From a virus, in IMG/VR virus record IMGVR_UViG_3300036398_000939, positions 1 through 28,354 of that record: a DNA stretch of 28,354 bases, one strand, 5' to 3'. Within the stretch, counting starts at the first letter, position 1; every line of letters begins with the position of its first letter. Shown here piece after piece: positions 1 through 5,344 of the stretch. The notes under the pieces were generated by a model, which searched no databases, was not told the DNA's origin, and saw only the letters and a program-made list of their open reading frames with translations. The translations under genes and the position numbers were made by a program.

Positions 1-373
1 CCGGTTGCTTCGCGCCGGCGTTACCGATGTAGGCATTCGCTTTCGCTAGATCGGCTGGGTTGCTGGTGGCATCGATCAGGATCCAGGGGGCCGACTTGCC
101 TGGCTTTGCTGTTCCTTGTCCGATGCGAGCTAGGACTCGCTGTCCTACTTTATTCTTTAGCGCGTTCTTTAGCGCCACGTTGAAGAACAGGATGTTTTCG
201 TGTTCTTCGTTTGTGTCCAGGTTTGTCACTCGGACTTCGATGGCATCGGTTTCCCCATGCACCGTTTGGATTCCGGTCTTGTATTCGACCGGGGTGATGA
301 TGAGCAGCTGGTTTGCAAGGTCAGCGACTTTAGGCTGATCTCCCCCAGTGCTTAGTTCTGCGAAGTTTGACAT
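1..373 (-). CDS. SSB-like / OB-fold-type replication protein, partial (runs off the left edge)
   Basis: The reading frame is open from an ATG at 373 to the window edge, so the C-terminus is missing. The visible part has a beta-rich segment (ITPVEYKTGIQTVHGETDAI), then FFNVALKNAL, then GQRVLARIGQG and a PWILIDAT block. This order resembles small actinophage proteins annotated as single-stranded-DNA-binding or OB-fold-like; that is recall of the family, not a search. The start at 373 was preferred to an in-frame ATG at 379 because it sits at a proper distance from an AAGGGGG ribosome-binding site. Its first bases overlap the end of the preceding gene. Placement after a RecB/Cas4-like nuclease fits DNA replication or recombination. 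Confidence 0.6.
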   Translation of the reverse strand, partial: MSNFAELSTGGDQPKVADLANQLLIITPVEYKTGIQTVHGETDAIEVRVTNLDTNEEHENILFFNVALKNALKNKVGQRVLARIGQGTAKPGKSAPWILIDATSNPADLAKANAYIGNAGAKQP

Positions 374-666
374 TCGCATTCCCCCTTCTCTGTTTGGGTG
401 TTGCTTTGTTGGTTTGCCAACGCTGTTTCTTTCATTTCCTTGACGACGTCGCTCATCGTCTTCATTGGAATATCTGTCGTGCGGCTGTTTATTTCATTCA
501 TTCTGTTTTGCGCTTCTTGTAGTTTGACAATGAACTGGTCAACAAGTTTCGCGCTAATTTCTATCTGATCGTCGTTGCCCAGATCGGAGATTCGGATTTG
601 ATCTCCGTAAAGTGATATCGCGATATCAATTCCGCCGACCTGTGCTTGGCTTGAATAGATGCTCAT
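352..666 (-). CDS. Hypothetical protein, 104 aa, in recombination operon
   Basis: I do not recognise a family. The protein begins MSIYSSQAQVGG, continues with a beta-type region (IDIAISLYGDQIRISDL), then a predicted amphipathic helix around residues 35-60, and ends in a polar tail containing a CEC motif. The start was chosen at 666 because its ATG overlaps the TGA of the upstream nuclease gene as ATGA, which indicates translational coupling. A longer frame reaching 738 would lie inside the nuclease gene and has no reason to be used. The tail overlaps the start of the SSB-like gene. Co-transcription with nuclease and SSB-like genes suggests a role in phage DNA metabolism, but nothing in the sequence proves it. 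Confidence 0.7.
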   Translation of the reverse strand: MSIYSSQAQVGGIDIAISLYGDQIRISDLGNDDQIEISAKLVDQFIVKLQEAQNRMNEINSRTTDIPMKTMSDVVKEMKETALANQQSNTQTEKGECECQTSQN

Positions 667-1397
667 GGCTTTGTGTCTCCGTTGCATGCCTTCGCTAGGT
701 CTTCGCTGAATGGTTGGAAGTACGGGCAGTAGTTGCATAGGCGATCGGCGCTCGCTGGTATCAGTGACCAGAGATCCGGGCTGTTCTCGACGTCCACCGT
801 CGCAAGCAAGGAATAAACGTTATCGAGACGTTCTAACGCTTTGATCGCAACGCTTTCGTCGTAATCGTGAAGTTCCACATGCATGTCGTCGAGGCTGCCC
901 CCGGTAGGCAGGTAGACCAGCGCCACTTGATTGACTTCGGATCCGCTTTGTGCTTTGCCGTAGCCGTAGAGCTGTACTTGGACTAGCTGCTGTTGCGTCG
1001 CGCCTTCTTTGCGTCGCTTCTCTAATCCAGTGCTGCCTGTGGTTTTCCAGTCCATCACGATTCCGCGCCGCTTGTCGAAGAGGTCGACGGTTCCGGTGAG
1101 ATTGGCACGAATCGTCACCTTCTGCTCGACTTCGTAATCTTCAAGTTTGGCGAAGATATCTGCTAGATGTGCATGGATCGCTGTTCCTACCTGCGCTGCC
1201 CAGTTGCCCCCACCCATCTCGTTTGGCTTATCCCAGTCGAGAAGTTTGTAGGCAATCCTTCGGGTGCATTCGTGTCCGATTTCGCTTGGCCCTATGTAGA
1301 CCTGTTTCGATCTCGGTGTCCAGGTTCCTGCTCTGGTGATTATTGCTGCGAGTTCATCGCCCAGCGCTTTGCCTGGTGCATGTGGTGATACAAACAT
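663..1397 (-). CDS. PD-(D/E)XK exonuclease, Cas4/RecB-like, with four conserved-type cysteines
   Basis: This 244-residue protein carries the motifs of the RecB/Cas4 nuclease superfamily in order: GTAIHAH (His75), TGTVD (Asp105), MDWKT (Asp116, Lys118) and QVQLYGYG (Gln140, Tyr144). One cysteine lies near the N-terminus (Cys44, in HECTRR) and three near the C-terminus (Cys221, Cys224, Cys238). That one-plus-three layout is how Cas4 and AddB-type nucleases hold a [4Fe-4S] cluster. The likely activity is metal-dependent DNA exonuclease, used in phage recombination or end processing. It follows a 29-codon gene directly and ends in an ATGA overlap with the next gene. No CRISPR array or other cas gene is visible, so a recombination role is more likely than adaptation. 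Confidence 0.85.
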   Translation of the reverse strand: MFVSPHAPGKALGDELAAIITRAGTWTPRSKQVYIGPSEIGHECTRRIAYKLLDWDKPNEMGGGNWAAQVGTAIHAHLADIFAKLEDYEVEQKVTIRANLTGTVDLFDKRRGIVMDWKTTGSTGLEKRRKEGATQQQLVQVQLYGYGKAQSGSEVNQVALVYLPTGGSLDDMHVELHDYDESVAIKALERLDNVYSLLATVDVENSPDLWSLIPASADRLCNYCPYFQPFSEDLAKACNGDTKP

Positions 1398-1487
1398 CTA
1401 TTCGTCATCCTCATCTTCGAACGGGTCGTAGCTGGGAATGTCGATCTCTGGTATTCCTGGCTGTGGCAGAATGTACGGGATACTCAT
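1398..1487 (-). CDS. Small acidic protein, 29 aa
   Basis: The frame starts MSIPYILPQP and ends in a strongly acidic tail (PFEDEDDE). Its ATG overlaps the TGA of the upstream gene as ATGA, an AGGACGG ribosome-binding site lies upstream, and its stop abuts the start of the nuclease gene, so it fills an otherwise empty slot exactly. No family is recognised. An acidic, proline-rich short peptide beside a nuclease could be an accessory or DNA-mimic-like factor, but that is speculation. The tight packing is the main argument that it is real. Confidence 0.5.
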   Translation of the reverse strand: MSIPYILPQPGIPEIDIPSYDPFEDEDDE

Positions 1488-1804
1488 TGTCCGTCCTGCT
1501 CTACCATAGTGAAGCGCCGGCTTTGACTTACGACTTCTAGTAGGTCGATTACCTGCGCTGGCAGAATCTCCCTTGCCTTCTTTGTATCGAAGCGCCGGCT
1601 CTCGACTGTTGTCCATCGAACCACTGGTTGGTTTTTATAGAGTGCAAGTTCTGCGCTCCCCATTGCCGATTCGATGTGCGATCGTGCTATGTCTGCGACT
1701 TCTTCCCATCGCGCTATCTCTGCTTTCGCTGCTCGATATTGCTTGAGCCATTGCGCGATGCCATCGTCGAAGTCGACGACGCCTGGTGTTCCTTCTGTGC
1801 TCAT
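1484..1804 (-). CDS. Conserved phage protein associated with recombination nucleases, 106 aa
   Basis: The N-terminal half is helical (IAQWLKQYRAAKAEIARWEE), followed by HIESAMGSAE, a VVRWTTVESRRFDTKKAREI block and a final RRFTMVEQDG. This layout, with a long helix pair and then a W-T-x(3)-SRR-D motif and a second SRRF, resembles the C-terminal region or partner of YqaJ-type phage exonucleases as I remember them. Here the nuclease is encoded separately just downstream, so this may be its accessory subunit. The ATG at 1804 is preceded by a run of six G as ribosome-binding site, beside the stop of the transglycosylase-like gene. Its end overlaps the 29-residue gene as ATGA. Confidence 0.7.
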   Translation of the reverse strand: MSTEGTPGVVDFDDGIAQWLKQYRAAKAEIARWEEVADIARSHIESAMGSAELALYKNQPVVRWTTVESRRFDTKKAREILPAQVIDLLEVVSQSRRFTMVEQDGQ

Positions 1805-1813
1805 GTTGCCCCC

Positions 1814-2200
1814 CTAGTACCAGCCGTAGCCGGTCGTTTGCTTTTGATGTTTCCAGTGAGTCCATGCCGCGCATGGGCCGCCGGATCCGTATTTTCTTCC
1901 AATATACGCCAGAGCTGCGACAACCTGGCTTACCCTGCTTTCGGGGTGTCGCATTCCTAGATTCTTGTATGTTCCGGCAAGTAGCTGTCCGACTCCGGCT
2001 GCGCTGGATGTTGGATTGTTGACTGATCTCCATGCGCTCTCCTTGCCTACGAGCTGCGTGAAGCATTGGTATTGCTTTGGCTTTAGTAGTTCTTCTGCGA
2101 GCTGCTTCGGGTCGATGTGTTGCATCGCTGTGCGCTTCTCGTAGACGACCGGGATCGCCGGGGTTGGATTTAGTGCTAGTTGCAGGATCGTTGCTGTCAT
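1814..2200 (-). CDS. Lytic transglycosylase-like (SLT/lysozyme-fold) protein, 128 aa
   Basis: The core contains KESAW (Glu54 as candidate catalytic acid), the NPTSSAAGVGQL block (residues 62-73) and an AYIGRKYG motif followed by AWTHWKHQKQTTGYGWY at the C-terminus. These are the signatures of the small actinobacterial SLT-type domain, which cuts peptidoglycan glycan strands. The N-terminus (MTATILQLALNPTPAIPVV) is mildly hydrophobic but lacks a clear signal peptide. The gene overlaps the WhiB gene as ATGA and is far from the lysis cassette at about 8 kb, which is unusual. It could act in cell-wall remodelling or DNA entry rather than final lysis. Confidence 0.75.
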   Translation of the reverse strand: MTATILQLALNPTPAIPVVYEKRTAMQHIDPKQLAEELLKPKQYQCFTQLVGKESAWRSVNNPTSSAAGVGQLLAGTYKNLGMRHPESRVSQVVAALAYIGRKYGSGGPCAAWTHWKHQKQTTGYGWY

Positions 2201-2703
2201 TGCGCTGATCCCAACGGTGACGACGAATCGTCTGATTGCGTACTTCTCTTCGGGTTTGATTGGTCTTCTCGCTTCCTTGCCTGATTCGCTTCGGTGAATA
2301 TGCGGTACACATAGGTCACTTTCAGGTGCATCAATTTGGCAATATCTTCGGCTGAGACTCCCTTGCTTCGTAGCTTTACTATTCGCTCGGCTCTTATGCT
2401 TCGCTGGCTACGTTGCCTGTCCTGTCCTCTTTCAAGTGGCGTCTTGCCACCAAAGAATCCATACGGGATCTCTTCTCTGATTGCGTATTCCAAGCATTCC
2501 TTTCTTTCGGTACAGGCTCCGCAAATTCTACGAAGTTCTGGGAGGCGCTTTGCCTCTTCGACTTTCCCATCTGGGAAGAATAAATCTGGGTCTTTGGTCT
2601 CTGCGCATAGTGCGTTTCTAAATAATGGGATTCTTTGTAGGAATGTCGCCGGTGCTATCACTGTTTGCGAGCCATCCATTGCTCTAGGTTTTCTACGACC
2701 CAT
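2197..2703 (-). CDS. WhiB-family Fe-S transcription factor with C-terminal helix-turn-helix-like region
   Basis: Cys33 is followed by DPDLFFP, then Cys61-x2-Cys64-x5-Cys70, which is the WhiB cluster-binding pattern. The usual G-[VI]-W-G-G turn appears as GFFGG (residues 82-86), so the tryptophan is replaced by Phe. WhiB proteins bind a [4Fe-4S] cluster and regulate transcription with the principal sigma factor. Beyond the WhiB domain, residues 104-138 (RAERIVKLRSKGVSAEDIAK and onward) look like a helix-turn-helix, and the tail is polar and low-complexity. The start at 2703 has a GAAGG site; an in-frame ATG at 2679 lacks one. The start overlaps the nuclease gene upstream by 46 bases. It is probably a regulator of host or phage genes. 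Confidence 0.88.
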   Translation of the reverse strand: MGRRKPRAMDGSQTVIAPATFLQRIPLFRNALCAETKDPDLFFPDGKVEEAKRLPELRRICGACTERKECLEYAIREEIPYGFFGGKTPLERGQDRQRSQRSIRAERIVKLRSKGVSAEDIAKLMHLKVTYVYRIFTEANQARKREDQSNPKRSTQSDDSSSPLGSAQ

Positions 2704-3008
2704 GCCTTCTCAATGCCGGCGTTGCGTCTTTTAATGATCACATACGCCGGGGGTGTTTCATCTAGGTTTCTTGCCTTTGCGTAGTTCTTTGCTTCGGTGA
2801 CAGCTTCATCCCAGAATGCAGGAAGTGTAATCGCTTTCCTATTTTTTAGTTCTAGAATGTAAGTTTCGCCGGCGACGATGCATACGATGTCGCCTTCGTC
2901 GTTGCTTCCTGCCTTGCTCAATCTTTCCGCGCTCGCTCCAACGGATCGCAGCCACTTCATCACTGCTGTCTCGAATAATGCGCCTTTGCGTCCGTTTGGG
3001 TTTGCCAT
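2658..3008 (-). CDS. Holliday-junction-resolvase-like PD-(D/E)XK nuclease, 116 aa
   Basis: The sequence runs KGALFETAVMKWLRSVG, then SKAGSNDEGDIV, then YILELKNRKAI, giving Glu13, Asp40 and Glu53-x-Lys55 as the metal-binding and catalytic set of the PD-(D/E)XK fold. The short length and motif spacing match archaeal-type Hjc/RecU-like phage resolvases or VRR-NUC-like nucleases. The C-terminal part (PPAYVIIKRRNAGIEKAWVV) completes the beta-sheet core. It probably resolves branched DNA during recombination or before packaging. The start is directly adjacent to the upstream stop, and the 3' end is overlapped by the WhiB gene. The exact substrate is inferred. Confidence 0.8.
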   Translation of the reverse strand: MANPNGRKGALFETAVMKWLRSVGASAERLSKAGSNDEGDIVCIVAGETYILELKNRKAITLPAFWDEAVTEAKNYAKARNLDETPPAYVIIKRRNAGIEKAWVVENLEQWMARKQ

Positions 3009-3347
3009 TTATTTTACGATCTCCAGGAATGTCACGTTGCGCTTCTTCCTGACTGTCGCGATTATTGCCTGCGCTAAATCAAGTGCTTCGTTCTCTGTCA
3101 TCGTTGCTACTTTGACTGCTGTTTCTGGCATGTTGTATCTAAGATACTCATAAGTTTGGATTCCAAACTGAGTTCCTAGTTCTTTGGGATGGCTGGCGTC
3201 AGTCAGGTTTTTAATGAATTCGAATCCAAGTTCTTTCCCTGTTTCTGATATCAGATCTGCAATCGCATCTGCTTCTTCCAGGTATAGCTGATATGCGCCG
3301 GTGCTTTCGGAATAATAAATTGAGAAGAGTGTTTTTTGTTTTCTCAT
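3009..3347 (-). CDS. Hypothetical protein, 112 aa
   Basis: I do not recognise a family. The N-terminus is basic (MRKQKTLFSIYYSESTGAY), the middle is mixed alpha/beta with several acidic residues, and the C-terminus has a helix (ENEALDLAQAIIATVRKKRN). There is no signal peptide or membrane segment. Its ATG overlaps the TGA of the upstream 52-residue membrane protein as ATGA, and its stop is adjacent to the resolvase start, so it belongs to the leftward replication and recombination operon. It may be an accessory factor, but no role can be read from the sequence. Confidence 0.7.
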   Translation of the reverse strand: MRKQKTLFSIYYSESTGAYQLYLEEADAIADLISETGKELGFEFIKNLTDASHPKELGTQFGIQTYEYLRYNMPETAVKVATMTENEALDLAQAIIATVRKKRNVTFLEIVK

Positions 3348-3502
3348 TCTTCGATTGCCTTCTTCATGCGCTTCTGCTTGCTTTCGTACAGCTGTGCTTC
3401 TTCAATCTCTCTGCCGATCGGGTCGTCGGTGTATTTCAGTATTAGGTACAGAGCTGAGCAAGCTGCTATCGCTCCGGCGAATATGACGTACTGGGTTTGC
3501 AT
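3344..3502 (-). CDS. Small single-span membrane protein, 52 aa; first gene of the leftward operon
   Basis: Translation from the ATG at 3502 gives MQTQYVIFAGAIAACSALYL followed by a charged cytoplasmic-type tail rich in Glu, Lys and Arg. Residues 5-22 form one likely transmembrane helix. An AAGGGGGAA ribosome-binding site lies six bases upstream. The stop overlaps the next start as ATGA. It is the promoter-proximal gene of the leftward operon facing the divergent intergenic region, so it may be made early. No family is recognised; a membrane-acting early function such as superinfection exclusion is possible but unproven. Confidence 0.65.
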   Translation of the reverse strand: MQTQYVIFAGAIAACSALYLILKYTDDPIGREIEEAQLYESKQKRMKKAIEE

Positions 3503-3568
3503 TGGTTCCCCCTTCTTTGGGTGGCCAGGTGGCCTTAGTCGCCTTAGTTTGACCTAATTCTGGCTAAT

Positions 3569-3607
3569 GTGGCGGTCGCCACGCCGCTGCTTCGCCGGGG
3601 CGGTGGC
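3569..3607. repeat. GC-rich inverted repeats (candidate operator or hairpin)
   Basis: GTGGCGGTCGCCAC at 3569-3582 forms a five- or six-base stem with a minimal loop. Its right arm GCCAC is again complementary to GTGGC at 3603-3607, giving an alternative longer stem-loop across CCGCTGCTTCGCCGGGGCGG. Two mutually exclusive foldings of the same arms are seen. It could be an operator, a replication-related structure or an attenuator; there is no T-tract, so it is not a simple terminator. Confidence 0.45.
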
Positions 3608-3668
3608 AAACACGCTCAATCTGGCCCCAGCTGGTCAAATATTCACAGGATTAAATGTGGGTTTCGTA

Positions 3669-3697
3669 TTGCTCTTTGTCCGTACGCATGCTTTAAT
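3669..3697 (+). promoter_or_regulatory. Candidate promoter for the rightward small-gene cassette
   Basis: TTGCTC at 3669-3674 and TTTAAT at 3692-3697 are separated by 17 bases, the usual spacing for a housekeeping sigma-factor promoter. The -10 matches five of six consensus bases but lacks the conserved second A, and the -35 is weak. Transcription would start near 3704, just upstream of a ribosome-binding site. It is a plausible but unproven call. Confidence 0.3.
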
Positions 3698-3718
3698 TCT
3701 CTTATCGGCAAGGAGCGA

Positions 3719-3751
3719 ATGTCTCAGCCGGTAGGGGGATTCAAATGTTAG
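3719..3751 (+). CDS. Ten-residue leader mini-ORF (MSQPVGGFKC)
   Basis: A strong AAGGAG site at 3709-3714 precedes ATG at 3719. The frame encodes MSQPVGGFKC and stops at 3749-3751, overlapping the ATG of the next gene at 3745. A G-rich second site (TAGGGGGAT) inside the mini-ORF would serve that next gene. The arrangement suggests a translated leader that couples or gates initiation of the cassette. It may instead be an accident of two nearby ribosome-binding sites. Confidence 0.35.
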   Translation: MSQPVGGFKC

Positions 3752-4050
3752 TTCTTGATCTAGAAAGTCTAATCATCGAAGCTGCTACAGAGCTTGCTAT
3801 CTCTGGCGAGTGCGATCTTCCAGTCGGCAACAAATGGCATGGCGTTGATCTTGTTGCTCCTGGTTATTACGAAGGTATCGCTGATCCAAACAACATGCTT
3901 CTTATCAATGGCGTGCGTCTTGCTGTCGAAGATGAATCAATTCATATTTACAAGTTCGAACAATATGGCGTCGCTGCTTCTGCTTCATTCAAGGGCAAGA
4001 CAATCTCTTCTTCTGTACTCGTTGCGATCGCAAAGGAATGGTTAGCATAA
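3745..4050 (+). CDS. Hypothetical protein, 101 aa; first full gene of the rightward cassette
   Basis: The protein MLVLDLESLIIEAATELAIS... has an N-terminal helix, a Gly/Pro-containing middle (GNKWHGVDLVAPGYYEGI), a beta-type region (IHIYKFEQYG) and a C-terminal helix (SVLVAIAKEWLA). No family is recognised. A GGGGGAT ribosome-binding site precedes the start, which overlaps the mini-ORF stop. The stop overlaps the next start as TAATG. Cassette position suggests an early, host-interaction or control role, which is inference. Confidence 0.7.
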   Translation: MLVLDLESLIIEAATELAISGECDLPVGNKWHGVDLVAPGYYEGIADPNNMLLINGVRLAVEDESIHIYKFEQYGVAASASFKGKTISSSVLVAIAKEWLA

Positions 4051-4304
4051 TGACTCTTAATGACCTTATCGAGCAGCTGCAAGATCTTGTTGATGAATGT
4101 CCTGAGCTCGGCGATCGCGATGTCATGATCGCTACTCAACCTTCTTATCCACTTACTGCTGTTATTGATTGCGTCTCTGTCGTTGATGAAGATGACGAAG
4201 ATGACGAAGATGCTGTGGGTACTGTCTGGATTGCCACTTCTGAAATCGGCTCTTCTTCTTCAGTTTCGCCTTATGCTCCACGAGCTGCATGGGAAGGTTG
4301 CTAA
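4050..4304 (+). CDS. Conserved phage protein of unknown function with acidic linker, 84 aa
   Basis: The start at 4050 was chosen because it overlaps the upstream stop as TAATG; an in-frame ATG at 4038 lies inside the previous gene. The sequence MTLNDLIEQLQDLVDECPEL followed by RDVMIATQPSYPL resembles a small phage family I have seen, in which an N-terminal helix is followed by a Q-P-[SW]-[WY]-P-L strand. A poly-acidic run (DEDDEDDED) follows at about residues 46-54, then a VWIATSEIG strand. The function of the family is unknown to me. Confidence 0.72.
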   Translation: MTLNDLIEQLQDLVDECPELGDRDVMIATQPSYPLTAVIDCVSVVDEDDEDDEDAVGTVWIATSEIGSSSSVSPYAPRAAWEGC

Positions 4305-4306
4305 TC

Positions 4307-4480
4307 ATGCTCGGACAAACAGTTAGCAAGCATCCTGGTCTTCCTGATTGCGATGCCTGCGATGGTCGCTGGCAGGCGCTTTACAAGCGTCAATATCAAC
4401 ATCCAAATGGCGAGCGTTACTGGATGAATGTCTGCGTCTTCTGTGCTCGCAAGAATTGGGATTTCGAGGTGAAGTCATGA
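4307..4480 (+). CDS. Small zinc-ribbon protein, 57 aa
   Basis: Two CxxC pairs (Cys15/Cys18 in DCDACDG and Cys43/Cys46 in VCVFCARK) bracket a 24-residue region, the layout of a zinc ribbon. The start ATG at 4307 lies two bases after the preceding stop with AAGG upstream; the longer frame from 4289 would overlap the previous gene. Its end overlaps the next gene as ATGA. Small zinc ribbons in phage often bind nucleic acid or host proteins. The specific role is unknown. Confidence 0.72.
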   Translation: MLGQTVSKHPGLPDCDACDGRWQALYKRQYQHPNGERYWMNVCVFCARKNWDFEVKS

Positions 4481-4632
4481 GTCATGTTTCCTTCTTCCGC
4501 GAATGCGCCATGTGTGGCACGAATGCGACTTTGGTTCAACGTTGGTTTCGCTATGACAATGGGCAGCAAGAGCTGTTGCCGGTTTGCCCTGGCTGCGCTG
4601 ATCTTCATTCTTCTCTAGTGAAAGGTAAATAA
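4477..4632 (+). CDS. Second small zinc-ribbon protein, 51 aa
   Basis: Cys10/Cys13 (ECAMCGTNA) and Cys37/Cys40 (VCPGCADLH) form a second four-cysteine zinc-ribbon candidate, coupled to the first by an ATGA overlap. Between the pairs lies an aromatic, basic stretch (QRWFRYDNGQQELL). The two proteins share the fold type but little sequence, so they are not an obvious recent duplication. Nucleic-acid or protein binding is likely; the target is unknown. Confidence 0.7.
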   Translation: MSHVSFFRECAMCGTNATLVQRWFRYDNGQQELLPVCPGCADLHSSLVKGK

Positions 4633-4806
4633 ATGGGTGCTATGAAGTCTTTGCTTATCGATATCAGCGATGCCATGACTTTGGCTGGTCGCAATCTTGT
4701 TGATGCTTCGGATTCTCAGGATCCTGAATTGATGGAGGCGGTCTTGGTAAATGTCTTGCATGCGCTCCCTTCTTATCTGGAAGTTTTGCGCCAGGTGAAG
4801 CCATGA
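4633..4806 (+). CDS. Hypothetical helical protein, 57 aa
   Basis: Translation from the ATG at 4633, directly after the preceding TAA, gives MGAMKSLLIDISDAMTLAGR and then an acidic middle (DASDSQDPELMEAV) and a hydrophobic helix (LVNVLHALPSYLEVLRQV). It looks like a small soluble helical protein. It ends in an ATGA overlap with the next gene. No family is recognised; gap-free packing in the cassette supports it being real. Confidence 0.62.
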   Translation: MGAMKSLLIDISDAMTLAGRNLVDASDSQDPELMEAVLVNVLHALPSYLEVLRQVKP

Positions 4807-4970
4807 ATATGGATCCCAAGTTTGTCCGTCGTCGTCGGATCGTAGCTGCGATCGTCGGTGCTCTGGTGCTTAGCTTGTTTACCTACGCCACCGGCGATAT
4901 CTGCTGGACTGAATCTGGCTACGGATCGTGTTCCCAAATGATCGAGGAGGAGGTTAATCGTGGCCGTTAA
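4803..4970 (+). CDS. Small single-span membrane protein, 55 aa
   Basis: The protein begins MNMDPKFVRRRR, a basic stretch consistent with an inside N-terminus, followed by a transmembrane segment (IVAAIVGALVLSLFTYAT) and an outside part with two cysteines (ICWTES, GSCSQM) that could form a disulfide. It starts in an ATGA overlap with the upstream gene. Its last codons overlap the start of the ribbon-helix-helix gene, whose ribosome-binding site lies inside it. Function is unknown; an envelope-acting early protein is possible. Confidence 0.62.
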   Translation: MNMDPKFVRRRRIVAAIVGALVLSLFTYATGDICWTESGYGSCSQMIEEEVNRGR

Positions 4971-5091
4971 GAAGGCTCGTTCTGTCCGAGTTTCGGATCC
5001 CCTGTGGGCTGCTGTCAAAGCCAAAGCCGCTGCCGATAAAGTTTCGGTCTCTGAGGTCATCGTTGATGCGCTAAAGGCGTATATCCGATGA
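4960..5091 (+). CDS. Ribbon-helix-helix DNA-binding protein, 43 aa, GTG start
   Basis: From GTG at 4960 the protein has a short strand (ARSVRVSDP) followed by two helices (LWAAVKAKAAADK and VSEVIVDALKAYIR). This is the Arc/MetJ/CopG ribbon-helix-helix plan at its minimum size; the strand residues would contact DNA bases in a dimer. A strong GAGGAGGAGG site lies about seven bases upstream. The end overlaps the next gene as ATGA. Such proteins usually repress transcription, often of their own operon, so the inverted repeats at 3569-3607 are candidate sites. The short length and GTG start make it easy to miss. Confidence 0.75.
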   Translation: MAVKKARSVRVSDPLWAAVKAKAAADKVSVSEVIVDALKAYIR

Positions 5092-5330
5092 GCTGGTGGA
5101 ACCTTCTGGCTGCACCGATCGCTGGCGTTCTAGCTCTGGCTTATGGTCGCCGTCTTTCCTTCTGGATTCTCTTTGCCCTTTGCTTCGGCTTCTGGTCTTT
5201 GCTGATTATTCTTCTGCCGCGCAAAGAGCTGCGCATTCCTACTCTTCCTTCCTGGTTGCTTGTTTTCTGGGGCAACCGGCAGATCGCTCGAATCATGCGT
5301 CCGATTCGAGATCCGTCCGATTTGATCTAG
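5088..5330 (+). CDS. Two-span membrane protein, 80 aa; last gene of the rightward cassette
   Basis: Two hydrophobic segments are seen: LLAAPIAGVLALAYG (residues 6-20) and FWILFALCFGFWSLLIILL (residues 25-43), separated by a short basic turn (RRLS). A Trp-rich stretch and a basic tail (NRQIARIMRPIR) follow. The start overlaps the ribbon-helix-helix gene as ATGA. A rho-independent terminator follows closely. No family is recognised; membrane proteins beside a repressor-like gene can act in superinfection exclusion, but that is only an inference here. Confidence 0.7.
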   Translation: MSWWNLLAAPIAGVLALAYGRRLSFWILFALCFGFWSLLIILLPRKELRIPTLPSWLLVFWGNRQIARIMRPIRDPSDLI

Positions 5331-5344
5331 GGACAGGGACGCGC

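Larger units (their letters stand above)
3503..3744. promoter_or_regulatory. Divergent intergenic region between leftward and rightward operons
   Basis: About 240 bases separate the start of the leftward operon from the first rightward gene. No convincing long gene was found in it. It holds direct near-repeats (GTGGCC spaced by two bases; CCTTAGTCGCCTTAGT), a GC-rich set of inverted repeats at 3569-3607 and AT-richer DNA from 3640 to 3700. It must contain promoters for both directions and probably operators, possibly for the ribbon-helix-helix or WhiB proteins encoded on either side. Confidence 0.6.

Noticed and set aside
1635-2312. Long minus-strand frame of about 225 codons overlapping the WhiB, transglycosylase and 106-residue genes
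   Set aside because: It is out of frame with three well-supported genes, extremely rich in Arg and Ser, and shows no motif. It is a shadow frame.
3503-3744. tRNA or small RNA gene in the largest intergenic gap
   Set aside because: No cloverleaf, T-loop or CCA-type end was found; the structures present look like operator-type inverted repeats.
3569-3751. Sixty-codon plus-strand frame across the divergent control region
   Set aside because: It starts inside the inverted repeats with no ribosome-binding site and has a composition unlike the other genes. Only its last ten codons, with a strong internal ribosome-binding site, are plausible as a leader peptide.
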